Shown here in pieces: positions 34,501-45,787 of a stretch of 64,000 nucleotides of DNA. Both the position numbers and the translations under genes were made by a program. This DNA comes from Cloeon dipterum (lineage: Eukaryota; Arthropoda; Insecta; Ephemeroptera; Baetidae). The stretch lies in assembly GCF_949628265.1 (NCBI RefSeq), contig NC_088786.1, forward strand, positions 40,507,681-40,571,680. Direction: 5' to 3'. The notes under the pieces are model-generated. The model did not search any database. It had not been told where the DNA came from and saw nothing but the letters and a program-made list of their open reading frames with translations. Numbering within the stretch: position 1 is the first letter of the stretch; every line of letters starts with the position of its first letter.

Positions 34501-37500
34501 CATCGCATTTTCTGTGCACCATCCCCATATTCTGAGCTGTGTTTGACGTGACAACGGCCAGACATCGTTCCAAAGTGGAAGGAGCAGCCGTGGTTGGAAG
34601 CCAATAATTTATAGAAGAAATCAGAGTCGTTGAAACGTTGAATCCCGTGGAGCACCAAGCGTACTTCTTTTCCGAGTCACAATTCAGATCTTCGTTTGAA
34701 CCACTTGTCCAGAAGGTTCCAACTAGATTTAAAATTGATAATTTGCCCTTTTATTGTTGAAATTATTTTTTGAACCTTTGACAGCGGCGAGACAGTCCAT
34801 TTCCTCGAAGGAAGCGACGGTCAAGAGCGTCATATTCATCGACTTGCAACGCAACGCTGCTTCATTTCTCGTCATCTTTTATCAAATATGTGTAATATTT
34901 TTTTTTTAAAATTAAATACTCTTATCGCTTACCACAACGTTGGAAACATAATATTGCTTATTGTTACACTGTGTAGCAGTTAGCACAGATCCATCCGCTT
35001 ATTGAAGAAGTAATATATAAAATGAATTTATGCGAACTCTTTTAAGACCAACTTACACGGAGATGGTTTCGCCGTTGGATTCTATCATGACCAATTCAAA
35101 AACAATTTGTAAGTCCTTTTAATGACTATATAATTTTAAAAGTTCACGTTAGTGAAGTTGACGATATCGCCAGCCCGTTTTTCAAAATTTTTAACTTGGC
35201 GATATCGCCAAAATTCGATTTCAACAAAAATACGTTCAGAGGGTAGAAATTAGCATCAATACACCACCCCCGAACACACAAGTGGTTCGAAGGCGGGTTA
35301 ATACACACGTAAAAGCCGTAGAAAAGAGATAAAATGAAAATTAAACACTCAGCAGGGTTTAGCCACCTTGAAACCTCCTCAGGTGGACTTCAAATTTTAT
35401 GTAGAACAAGATAGGATGGGTGCCGAAGTGGCTAAACCCTGCAGTCTACCCTGAAAAAGGGACGAAAGGGTGAAAAACGATGTTTTTTAGTTTTTTTCGC
35501 ATTAAAACTCTTTTGAACAGTGTCTGCAGGGTTTAGCCACCTGGAAACTTCCTCAGGTGGACTCCAAATTTTATGTAGAACAAGATAGGATGGGTGCCGA
35601 AGTGGCTAAAAATTACGTTAAACATCGTTTTTCACCCTTTCGTCCCTTTTTCAGGGTAGACTGCAGGGTTTAGCCACTTCGCCACCCATCCTATCTTGGG
35701 CTACATAAAATTTAGAGTCCACCTGAGGAGGTTTCAAGGTGGCTAAATCCTGCAGACACTGTTCAAAATAGTTTTAAAGTGAAAAAATTACTTAAAACAG
35801 CGTGTTTCACCCTTTCGTCCCTTTTCAAGGGTAGACTGCAGGGTTTAGCCACTTCGGCACCCATCCTATCTTGTTCTACATAAAATTTGGAGTCCACCTG
35901 AGGAGGTTTCAAGGTGGCTAAACCCTGCAGACACTGTTCAAAATAGTTTTAATGCGGAAAAAACTAAAAAACATCGTTTTTCACCCTTTCGTCCCTTTTT
36001 CAGGGTAGACTGCAGGGTTTAGCCACTTCGGCACCCATCCTATCTTGTTCTACATAAAATTTGAAGTCCACCTGAGGAGGTTTCAAGGTGGCTAAACCCT
36101 GCTGAGTGTTTAATTTTCATTTTATCTCTTTTCTACGGCTTTTACGTGTGTATTAACCCCTTCGAACCACTTGTGTGTTCGGGGGTGGTGTATTGATGCT
36201 AATTTCTACCCTCTGAACGTATTTTTGTTGAAATCGAATTTTGGCGATATCGCCAAGTTCACTACTTTTAAAAATTTTGAAAAATGGGCTGGCGATATCG
36301 CCAACTTCACTAACGTTAAAAGTTCTAGATAACCTTTCCGCGACCCAAATTGGTTTTAATCATAAGTGCACGATGAGGTGATGGACATTAAGTCAGCGTT
36401 TACTTGGGGCTGTGCGTTTTAATTTATTCAAAGGCACTTGTTTGCGAACTCTTTGTTAGATTTTTTGCAATATTTTGGTTCATTTGGATTCAAATTAAAT
36501 ATTGTGTCATTTATATCGATTATATGTATTAAGACTAAACTGTTGATTTTGATTTGTTAAGAGAACCCTGGAACTGAATTATACCCACCACGGAATTCAC
36601 TGAATAATTTGTGACATGTCAAAATTGAACAATATAAATATAGCTCGGAGATAATCTCATTTTTCCTCAAGAATTTTTGTGATACCATTAAATGATTGTT
36701 GAAATCTGAACACGTCAACTGACAAGGAGGCTAAAAATTATATATGATAGTATTTTCTTTGCTTCTTATCCTGAAAATATTACAGCGGTTGTGGTAGTTG
36801 TTGTAGTTGTCGTCTTCGTCGTCGTAGATGTTGAGGTCGTAGTTGGAGGAGCAGTGGCTGGTGGACGGGTTGTTGTTTTTACAATTATTGTCACTGTGTT
36901 TGCATCCGGAGGGACCGTTGATGTGATTGTAGATGGTGACATGGGCGTGGACGAAAAAGTGCCAATGGCGTCCGCCGCGGCGCTACTCGCACCGATTGTT
37001 GAAGAGATTGAAGAGATCGGATTTGAATTTATCTCGCTAGTTTGTGCCGCTGCAGGTTGTGTGTTGCCTGCTCCTTGGTCATTTGTGACCACTGATTGCT
37101 GCAGTGAGTTGCCTCCTTGGTCATTATTGACGTCACTCCTGGTAATCATCTCTATTCCCCCAGGTGAACTGTCTACGTTGACCGTACTGGGGTTGTTAGG
37201 GTTGTTATCACTTTCAGCCGAAGCTTGGGCAAAAATTTCAGCTCGAGCGAAAAATCAATTTTTATTTTTCATTACTCGTCGCAGTAAGAGTAGCAGGATG
37301 GGCTTGGTCGCCGTAGCTTTGCGAATTCAGATCATCAGGCGTGCTTCCTGTTGCAATGGCCGCATTTTGTGGCTCTGATGATGAAGCTCTCGGGTTCTTT
37401 TCGAATTCAAATTATTTAATCGATTAAAATCATGAAAATACTTGGCTTTCTTTGCTCATGATGGACGTGGTTCCCTTTCTTGTGGCGTTGGCTCGAGTTG

Positions 37501-38022
37501 GAAGGCATTTTTTGATTCCGCAACACTTAATGATGATTTTCCTCCGTTCGTGGGTCTTCGGAAGTTTAATTTTAATCGGGCCTCTTAAACCTGTATAAAT
37601 TATCGCGTCTTCCTCAGGTTTGCTCGTATTACTTTGTTTTGTGTCTAAAATTATATATTTAGAAAAGCTGCCCCCTGTTCTTGATTTAATTGTTATATTC
37701 CCCTCAAATTTAGCTAGCTTTTTATAAAAGAATATTATAGATCAAATAATTACTAAATAAACTCAGAAATATACTTAATTTGCTTGAGATTAAATATCAT
37801 GATTAGAGTGCCAACGTTTACCAGAAAGATAAATAATTAAAAATGTACCAGAACTTCCTCCAAAAACCTTCACTTTCACCATCTTTACTCTGTTGTTCTG
37901 AGCCTTGAAGCGTAGAATAAAGCAATAGCTGAATAAATATTGAAATGGCCACTTACCTGATCTTTTGCAAGACTTAAGACAGCCAGTACCGCTGAAATAA
38001 TGCTCCAGTAACACAGATGCAT
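31501..38022 (-). CDS. Lectin gene 1: secreted mucin-like/four-CTLD/OBP-like chimera
   Basis: Twenty-eight exons: 38022-37957, 37897-37849, 37590-37442, 37396-37276, 37223-36784, 36730-36686, 35081-35057, 34997-34933, 34875-34776, 34722-34442, 34392-34359, 34300-34236, 34178-34067, 33980-33736, 33683-33618, 33558-33522, 33455-33388, 33331-33229, 33172-32883, 32830-32766, 32719-32684, 32632-32515, 32468-32359, 32303-32229, 32169-32130, 32074-31998, 31937-31841, 31781-31501; about 1086 residues. Order: signal peptide (MHLCYWSIISAVLAVLS), basic IIIKCCGIKKCLP segment, Ser/Thr-rich stretch ending in a Thr run, CTLD1, CTLD2 (NQPDN), CTLD3, OBP-like domain, CTLD4. Exon 19 ends in phase 0 at the only obvious donor, while exon 20 needs phase 1. 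An earlier donor, a sequence error or a real frameshift could explain this. One intron uses a GC donor (33522). A 1171-bp foldback element lies between exons 6 and 7. Function unknown; likely secreted recognition. Confidence 0.82.
32359..32903 (-). other. OBP-like domain of lectin gene 1
   Basis: The segment starts at the cysteine codon 32903-32901 (TECADIW) and continues through CFLKC, YDEC and DDECVTAYETYKC. From C2 on, the spacing is C-x3-C-x42-C-x8-C-x8-C, the pattern of insect odorant-binding proteins. The C1-C2 distance depends on the unresolved exon 19/20 junction. Confidence 0.75.
35146..36316. mobile_element. Foldback DNA element with 9-bp target duplication (MULE/FB-like)
   Basis: The ends are inverted repeats starting ACGTTAGTGAAGTTG and matching for well over 200 bases, including GGCGATATCGCC palindromes. 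The element is flanked by TAAAAGTTC at 35137-35145 and again at 36317-36325, a perfect 9-bp duplication. Inside are several copies, in both orientations, of a block with CAGGGTTTAGCCACTT and AGGATGGGTGCCGAAGTGGC. It has no open frame for a transposase. Long inverted repeats with 9-bp duplications are typical of Mutator-like and Foldback elements. It sits in an intron of lectin gene 1, between exons 6 and 7. Confidence 0.9.
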
Positions 38023-38099
38023 TATTCCGAATTGAGTCTGTCGACTGAACTGAGTGCTTTCCACTATACATTATGATCCCTCTGCTCATCTGCGCTCGG

Positions 38100-38170
38100 T
38101 GCTTCTTCCTGTATCCGAGTTTTATTTCCGCTCTCTCCCAATTGGGTCAAACAACAGTGGAAAAATATTA
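38100..38170 (-). promoter_or_regulatory. Conserved promoter block of lectin gene 1
   Basis: Read on the minus strand, TATTTTTCCACTGTTGTTTG, an ATTGG motif, GAGCGGAAATAAAA and a GGA-rich stretch occur in the same order and spacing as at 44140-44210 above lectin gene 2. The block lies about 80-150 bases before the start codon. AAATAAAA may serve as a TATA-like element. Confidence 0.55.
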
Positions 38171-38749
38171 GTTGGGTGGAACATATCAGAGAATTTTAGA
38201 ACAAGATCCCCTGTACTATACGCGTGGTTTTTAAAAAAATTAAAACTGTTTTTTCGTATTTTCACTGGCCCAAAAGTAACCCAAAGGGCCCTAACAGCAC
38301 CTAATTGGGTCCATATACACACACCATTCAACGCGGTAGTTAATTAAACTTCCATTTATACCCCCATAGAGGGCATAAACTATAAAGATGCGAAAATGGG
38401 CTTAAATTTTATTCACCCTTAAGTATGCTTTTCCTGAGAATTTTTGCCAACTGGCGCGTAACCTGAATTCATAGTGAAAACTGCTTTTTCAGTCGAAAAA
38501 TCGATGAAAATCTTTTACCTAAAATTAAAACATTAATCTATTATCCAACCTGCACTGTTTTTAAGACAAGCCGGTTATTGTATACACATAACAAAATTCT
38601 GATTTGGATTTCAATAAAACGATATTTAATTAGATTCAACTTTTTAATACAATCTGAAATCAGAGAAGAAAGAGACACCAATGGTTGCCAAACTGAAAAA
38701 CAATAAACTGTGCCGAAATTAACTCTCTTTTCTCTTATTGCATACGAGA

Positions 38750-41700
38750 CTATGGCCTCGCGCATATGTAGGTTTGAAGCCCGTCAATCGTGTAAGTGTA
38801 CTTTCCCGGGTTGAGGTACATGTCGCGCATGTCATTGTTTTGTTTAGTGTCGGTTATTGCGACGACTCTCTCATCATAACCTGAAATGGCGATGACCGAC
38901 CCGATGCACGGATATCTCGGCCAAGTCGTAGTGATGAAAAGGCTGTTTGGGATGACCTTGCGGCTGCGACAGTACACCTCGTGCGTCTGGTTGATCGACT
39001 CCGTATCACCGACAAGCGTGGAGCCTAATTGTACGCTGGCTTTCACTACAAAAATTTAAAAGTGACATGATTTGTGTTATTTGAAGTGAAAGAAAGTCAT
39101 GAAAATGATTTAAAATTTAAATAAACGTTTTACTCACGTGCTGCGCTTTTGAGATTTTGAATTTCGGCCACGGTCGTTGGCTCAAAGAGCACCAATCCCA
39201 GTTCACAGCAGTGCCTGTAAGCGTCAGCCGCATTCTTGGCGGTAATTATAAGTTTAAACTTTGGTATGTTGAAAAAGTCGTTTAAGGAATTACCAACAAT
39301 GACACAGTGTTCTCGAAGCTTACGTAGTATAGTTTGCCATTATGCAAGGTCGCTTTTCCATAATCATCTTTGCGATAAAATTATGTAGAACTCCATATAC
39401 TTATTAATTACTTATAGATAATCTCACCTTTGTACGACGAGTTGAACCATCCGTATAGCGTTTGCTTGAATAAAAACCAGACAATTTGTGACTTAATTTA
39501 AAACGTGTTTTAAATTACGTTTATTTGGCAGGGAATATTTTCTGACATCCAACACGTTCGGCGTTTAAAAACGCAAGGAGCCGGTGGAGAGTACTAAAAA
39601 ACAAATTATTTCCAATCGTGGCATGTGAAATATTTAATTTTAAATTTCTGACCATTGTCCCATTGTCGAAATTCAATTTGACAATTTTCGAGACAAGAGC
39701 CGGTTCTTTCTGCTGTCCACATTTGTACGTTTCGTACGCATTTACACACTCGTCGTCATAATCTAAATTTAAATTATAAGTAATTACAAATATGTTACTG
39801 ATTAAATGTGAAACCTTTGCCGCTGCATTCGTCAAAGGCAACAAATCCCTGTTGCATTTTCACAGGATCCTCCATGGTCACGAGCTCAATTTGCCGCAAC
39901 ATTTCTATGTTTCTCAGTGCACCAAGGTCAAACTTAAAACGACATTAAAACGGAAAAAAATATAAGAAGATACAATATACCAATCCAACTTCCACTCCAA
40001 CACATTTCAAGAAGCACTATAAGAAAGGGTGTCAAAATAGAGAAAAATTAAAGAATTTCTGGAACCTTCAGATTTAAAGAAACGTTTGCCGTGAGAAACT
40101 TAGCTGTGTTGAGCAGCAGATCAATTTGAGCTACACAAATAATTATAAATAGTTTCATCTCTTCATATCATTTTTTTAAACTAAAACCTATCGAAATATC
40201 CCAGGTTTCTGCGCATTCGGTCTGCATTGCTCTTTGGGAAGTGGCTTTCTTTCGAATTTCGCACAGGAAATTTTTCTTTTCACCACAATCGGCGGTGACC
40301 AGCAGCTGAGATCCGTTTCTCACTTCCAGATAAACGCAGTCCAGATCTGGTTTTGGGTGTCCATCCTTCCATTTAATCTCGGGTTCGACAAAATCCCTGT
40401 TCAGGTGACACCACCGGAAATTGGAAGGGCAACCAAGGTCCGTCCCTGACAACCAGAAGTCGCCGAAAAGGTTCGGTGCATATTCTTAAAATCGGAGCAG
40501 AGCGTGTTCCAAAATATATGATCTTTTATATATTTTATTGAACAAACTAGTAGCAATTTTGGAGAAGCATTCCGATTTTCCAGTCGACTCCATCGAACCG
40601 AGGGTCAGGCCGATGTCGCAACATTGCTGCCTGGCGGTTTTCCAGTTAGACTGGGATTTGAGTAGAAAGTCAGACAGTTAAATTCAAAATAAATTTAATA
40701 TATCAACCAAACGAGCTTTGTAGATCAAAAAGTTTCGGCCGCATGCATCATACCAGTCACCGTAGGAGAAGTAGTCTTGAGGAAAGTTTAAAAAATAATT
40801 AATTTAACATTTATATATGATTTTGAGAAATCGTACTGCTGAGATATTGATAGCTAGTGCTACTGTCGAAATAGGAAGTCTGTACAAAATGGATAAAATT
40901 TCATTATTTGTACTCATGAAACAAACATTATAATTTTACGTTCCGCTCACAAAGTTCTGTAGGGCATGAAACAACGCAAGGCTTTGGCGTTGTTCTTAGT
41001 GGCGTCTGAAATTTTACATAACAATAAAGTTTTCCCTATTTCTTATCAAAACGCAACCTTGCACGCGAAAATGTATCTACTTTCGCAAGTCCTGTCGGTC
41101 ATTATGGTGCCTGTAGAGTTCAGGACGAAGCGAAAGTGGACGCAGCTCTCACTCCGATTGAAGTTGTCGGGCTGGTTTGCTTCCCATTTGAGATTCGGAG
41201 CAAAAACCGTTGGCCCCGTGGGTTCGCACCACGCCCACTGACCGACAGGAGCACCTTTCCAAGTACCTGAGGTCCAGTAGTTGTAGTTAATCCTCCATTT
41301 GCCTGGAAAGTTAAGTCTTTATATGGGCTCAAGTAAATTTATTAGATGCTCAACGGGAGGCTATTATAAATTTTGTGTTTAACCTTTGAAAACTACGGTC
41401 ATGTTAGTCAGGCCTTTCTGCTCGGCCAAATTGTCTAAATTGAGTGCTTCCATGCCCAAAGCGCAGCAGTGAAGGTAGCCATCCAACCAGGTCATCTTCG
41501 CAAAAGATAACATCAAGTAAAATAATGTCATAAAGTTAAATTAAGAAAACCGGCTTGTTTCCCAAAAGATAGGTGTAGTTGCCAATGTCGATCCAAAATC
41601 CGTATGAGGTTTCATCTTCATTAAATTAGATTTAAATGTTTATCTATAATTAATATCTTCTGTTTTACTAATAAGTTTCCCAGAAGAGTCAAATAGAGAA

Positions 41701-44077
41701 TCCTAAAAGCTTTTCTTAGAAATGATCAACTATTAAGTAGAGCAAATTTGAACGTTTTTGTTGCAAATCTTCGGACAGTCAACATTAAACTGGCAGACGT
41801 AGTGTAGGGTGTCATCGCATTTTCTGTGCACCATCCCCTTATTCTGAGCTGACGTGACAACGGCCAAACATCGTTCCAAAGTGGAAGGAGCAGCGGTGGT
41901 TGGAAGCCAATAATTCTTAGACGAAGTCAAAGTTGTAGAGACGTTGAATCCCGTGGAGCACCAAGCGTACTTCTTTTCCAAGTCGCATTTCAGATCTTCG
42001 TTGGAACCACTTGTCCAGAAAGTTCCGACTAGATTTAAAATTGATTATCTGCTCTTTTCTGTACCTCTTTTGAACTTTGAACCTTTAACAGCGGCGAGAC
42101 AGTCCATTTCCTCCAAGGAAGCGACGGTCAAGAGCGTCATATTCATCGACTTGCAGCGCAACGCTGCTTCATTTCTCGTCGCCTTTTATCAAATATGCAA
42201 TATTTTGGAAAATTTATAATTCACATCTTACCACAACGTTTGAAACATAATATTGCTTATTGTTACACAGTGTAGCAGTTAGCACTGATCCATCCGCTAA
42301 ATAAGAAAATAAAGGATATTAAATTGGGACTGTTTTCGAGACCACTTACACGGAGATGGTTTCACCGTTGGATTCTAACAGGTAGAATTAAAAAATTAGA
42401 TAAGAAAATCATCGTATTTTTTAGAATTCTTGTGAACCTCCACCCTAAATATATATGGTTTTAGACACAAGTGCACGAGTTGATGGACAGCATAATTAAA
42501 GCTGCGCGTTTTAATTTATTTTAAAGCAACTCCTTTGGATGTGATTTTGATAGCATTATTTTTTTAAGGAAAACCCATTAAGTGAATTTTACCCGTCATG
42601 GACTACATATTAAATAAATTTGAGGTTTAAAAAAGATGTTAATATCTTGCTAAATATTATCTTTTTCCTTGCGACTCATTCTCTTGACAAAAGGATTCAA
42701 GAATTTTTGTATCTGTCGTGTGATACCTGTAAATATTTGTTGAAATCTGAACACGTCAACCGACAGGGAGGCTAAAAATTATATATAATAGCATTTAAAC
42801 ACTTATGCTCTTGCAAATTTTACAACGGTTGATGTAGTAGTTGTTGTTGTTGTCGTCGTCGTGGTTGGTGAAGCAGTGGTTGGTGGACGGGTGGTCGTTT
42901 TTACAATTAATGTCACTGTTTTTGTATCAGGAGGGACTGTTGATGTGATTGTAGATGGCGACATGGGGCCGGCGGTGGTTGAAAAAGTTCCAATGGCATC
43001 CACCGCGGCGCTACTTGCACCGATCATTGTTGTCGTCGGATTTAAATTTATCTCGCTAGTTTGTGCTGCTGGTTGCGAGTTGCCTGCTCCTTGGTCAGTT
43101 GCGACCGATGATTGCTGTGTGTTGCCTCCTTGGTTGTTTACGACCGCTGGTTCTGAATTTCCTCCCTGCTCAGTTATTACAACGTCACTCATGGTCCTGG
43201 TCTCTAGTCCTCCTGCAGGTGAGCTGTCCACGTAGTCCGCAGGTGGGTTGTTGTTACCATTTCCGTCCGAAGCTTGAGAGAAAATTTCAGCTCGAGTGAA
43301 AAATCAATTTTAATTATATATTACTCATCGCCCCGATAACAGTAGTGGGAAGTGTTTGGACGTCATAGTTCTGAGAATTCTGACCATCAGGCGTGCTTCC
43401 TGTTGCGATGGCCGCATTTTGCGGCTCTGGTGATGAAGTTCTCGAGTCCTTTTTGAATCCAATATATTTATTCGATTAAAATCACAAAAATACTTTGCTT
43501 TCTTTGCTCGTGATGGACGACGACGACGTGGTTCCCGTTCTTGTGGTGTTTACTCGTGTCGACGAGACGCATTTTTTGAAGCCGCAACACTTGATGATCT
43601 TTTTCCTCCGCTGGGTCTTTGGGAGTTGAATTATAATCGAGCCTCTGAGACCTGCGTAAATTTATAAATCATAATTATAGTGTTTATATCAGAGGTTACT
43701 CTTGGTTTGTTTAGTGTCTAATATTTTATTTACAAGAATATATCCAACCGTTCTAAACTTAATTTTGATAATTCCCAGCAAAAGATTATTCTAGATCAAA
43801 CAATTTCTAAATAAGCTAGTTAATTTGCTTGAAATAAAATGATGAAATGATGATTTGAGCGCTTGTAACAGTTATATAATTAAAAAAATGTACTTTACCA
43901 GAAGAGCTTCCACCAAAGACCTTCACTTTCATCGCCTTTGCTCTGTTGTTCTGAGCCTTTTGTAGATTAGAATAAAACAGTACATGTATTTAAATTAAAA
44001 TAGCCACTTACTTCATTTTTTGCTAAACTTATTACAGTCAGCAAAGCAGAAATTATGCTCCAGTAACAGAGATGCAT
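38750..44077 (-). CDS. Lectin gene 2: secreted mucin-like/four-CTLD/OBP-like chimera (complete)
   Basis: Twenty-eight exons: 44077-44012, 43950-43899, 43651-43494, 43448-43325, 43272-42827, 42771-42727, 42374-42350, 42296-42232, 42182-42083, 42028-41754, 41702-41669, 41615-41551, 41495-41384, 41302-41058, 41005-40940, 40879-40837, 40775-40708, 40650-40548, 40484-40188, 40130-40066, 40016-39981, 39932-39815, 39762-39653, 39593-39519, 39464-39428, 39367-39294, 39234-39138, 39045-38750. Every junction keeps frame: 1098 residues. Signal peptide MHLCYWSIISALLTVIS; basic segment with KIIKCCGFKKC (about 40-92); Ser/Thr-rich region (about 92-282); CTLD1 (about 297-452); CTLD2 (about 452-604); CTLD3 (about 604-785); OBP-like domain (about 785-906); CTLD4 (about 906-1098). 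CTLDs usually bind sugars, lipids or proteins; OBPs bind small hydrophobic ligands. The fusion suggests a secreted multi-ligand protein. No transmembrane anchor is seen. Confidence 0.88.
39653..40215 (-). other. OBP-like domain of lectin gene 2
   Basis: It spans the end of exon 19 through exon 23. Cysteine spacing is C-x30-C-x3-C-x42-C-x8-C-x8-C, which matches the classical insect OBP signature including the diagnostic C2-x3-C3 and C5-x8-C6. Landmarks: TECAETW, CFLKCVG, GFVAFDECSG, DDECVNAYETYKC. The pattern is seen directly; ligand binding is inferred from the family. Confidence 0.85.
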
Positions 44078-44139
44078 ATTTCTAAATTGAATTTATCGAC
44101 TGAACTGACTTTTACTTCTGTGCGTTCGCTCTGCTCGCA

Positions 44140-44210
44140 GCGCTCCGTCCTGGTTTCTTTTTATTTCCGCTCTTCCAATTGACGTCAAACAACAGTGGAA
44201 AAATACTGAT
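44140..44210 (-). promoter_or_regulatory. Conserved promoter block of lectin gene 2
   Basis: It matches the block at 38100-38170: TTTTTCCACTGTTGTTTGAC, an ATTGG motif, GAGCGGAAATAAAAAG and a GGA-rich stretch on the minus strand. Conservation of this stretch while the neighbouring sequence differs supports a shared regulatory role. Confidence 0.55.
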
Positions 44211-44594
44211 GATCTAAAAAATATATGTGATGCTCGTTGCTCGATTGTCGATATTGGTCGATAGGTGGTATTGATCAAAAAGTACTCGGTAACTCTATAC
44301 ATAGTAATGAAATACCGGTATCTTGACTCAAATTAATCGATTATTACGTCATTGAATGTTATAAATCAAATCATTAATTTTCCTCATTTCTTTTAAGAGT
44401 CCTTTCAACGCAATAATTAACTTCTACTCAACTTAGTATTTCTATGTTAAGCTTATTTTCTGTTTTATTGTTTTTTGTTCTTCCTCTTTGACCAGCAGCA
44501 TAAATCGTCGTGGAGCATTTGCTGGCGGATTAAAATGGCCAGGAAGTTCCGATTTCATCTTTTGTATGTAACGACTCGGATTAAATGAAGAAAC

Positions 44595-45173
44595 TCAACT
44601 CGCGGTTTTGAGATTTTTATTGGGATTTTGTATAACAGCTCTCGACGTTGGGTTACAAGCCACATCCTTCCGTTTTTGATGCCAATTCCGCTGATGGTTA
44701 AATTAATTTTACTTATTGAAATACCGCGACTTCCATATACATGCCTTGAGCAATGAAAAGTGATGGTACACCTTTCCGTTTTCCGCGGCTCTCAAAGCCA
44801 GATCTGAAATATCCAGATTAAAATTTGCTCACAAACCTTTAGGTTATTTTTTATACCTTTGCTTGGGCAATTCATGTGATCCTGGAATGGGTTAATGATT
44901 TTACGGATTTTGCTATTGAAATTTCAAAATCTTATTTAAGACAATACCTTTTCCAAACCTTCGCAACCTTGGCCATCAAACTGCCGAGCTAAATGAAAGG
45001 CAGTTTTAAATGAGTTCCCTGTCATTTCCACTTTTGATATATCAGTTTTTATCTCCTCGTGATTCGCGTTTTCTTGTTCAACAATTTTTTCAATCATGGC
45101 CTGAGATTTCAAACTTTGTTTCGTGCTTTCCAAACATAGCAGTTCGAGAATATTCGCGATTTTGTGACACCTA
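44595..45173 (-). CDS. Small unrecognised spliced gene or remnant
   Basis: On the minus strand an open stretch (about 45173-44949) begins after an acceptor-like ATATATAG and encodes CHKIANILELLCLEST through DGQGCEGLEK. Plausible junctions then add DHMNCPSK (acceptor TTCCAG|GAT), DLALRAAENGK (acceptor TTTCAG|AT) and a last exon from CGGAATTGG to a TGA at 44597-44595, with phases that agree. I do not recognise the protein and find no start codon or signal peptide exon upstream. It lies in the gap between divergent lectin genes 2 and 3, next to a foldback fragment. It may be a partial gene or a decayed copy. Confidence 0.35.
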
Positions 45174-45249
45174 TATATGGCACAGGGAAGATTTAATTAA
45201 ACGTATCAATCGCCGTAGAATCGTGAAAAACTATTTTCTGAAATAAAAA

Positions 45250-45470
45250 AAATATTTTTCAACGTTTCTACGGCGAATGACTGAACCGATTTTGGTTTTC
45301 AGCACGTCAAAAAAGCGAATTAATTGAAGAATGCAAAATAGCTAGATTGAATCTGAAATCGCAGCGGAAATGCCTTAAAACCGCTTAAACAAATTTTTTA
45401 AGAAAGTCTGTAGTGCACCATCTGTTGGCGGCTTCGAAGTTCGAACACTAAGGGCTTGTGCAACTGGTCT
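45250..45470. repeat. Diverged foldback fragment
   Basis: It carries AACGTTTCTACGGCG, AATCGCAGCGGAAATGCC and CACCATCTGTTGGCGG, which match the arms of the element at 10870-11640 in order. Only one arm is present. Confidence 0.6.
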
Positions 45471-45787
45471 CAATTAACAGCGATTACTCTCAATAAAATA
45501 TTTTTTTTAATGGTTTTCAGAGTAAATTATTTTATTGCTTGGCTTTTATGTTAAAATCCACGAACAGAGATAATATATACGTTAAATTTTCACTATTTAA
45601 GAACTGTGCGGCTGCACATAAAATAGAGAGAGCGAATATGATGCAGTAAAATAAGGGAATTGGTGCGGGACACAGCTAGCTGTTGAAACAGGAAATACGC
45701 CATTGAAATCCCAGCTGGCCTGCTGCAATGACTCATGAAAACTCGGTGTATCCATACAGTCACTCCGCACTTTTCAACACGAACACT

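Noticed and set aside
36791-43235. Antisense open frames across the Thr-rich exons of lectin genes 1 and 2
   Set aside because: They are complements of ACN-rich threonine codons, giving Val/Gly-rich peptides. The sense strand has matching splice sites and conserved paralogs.
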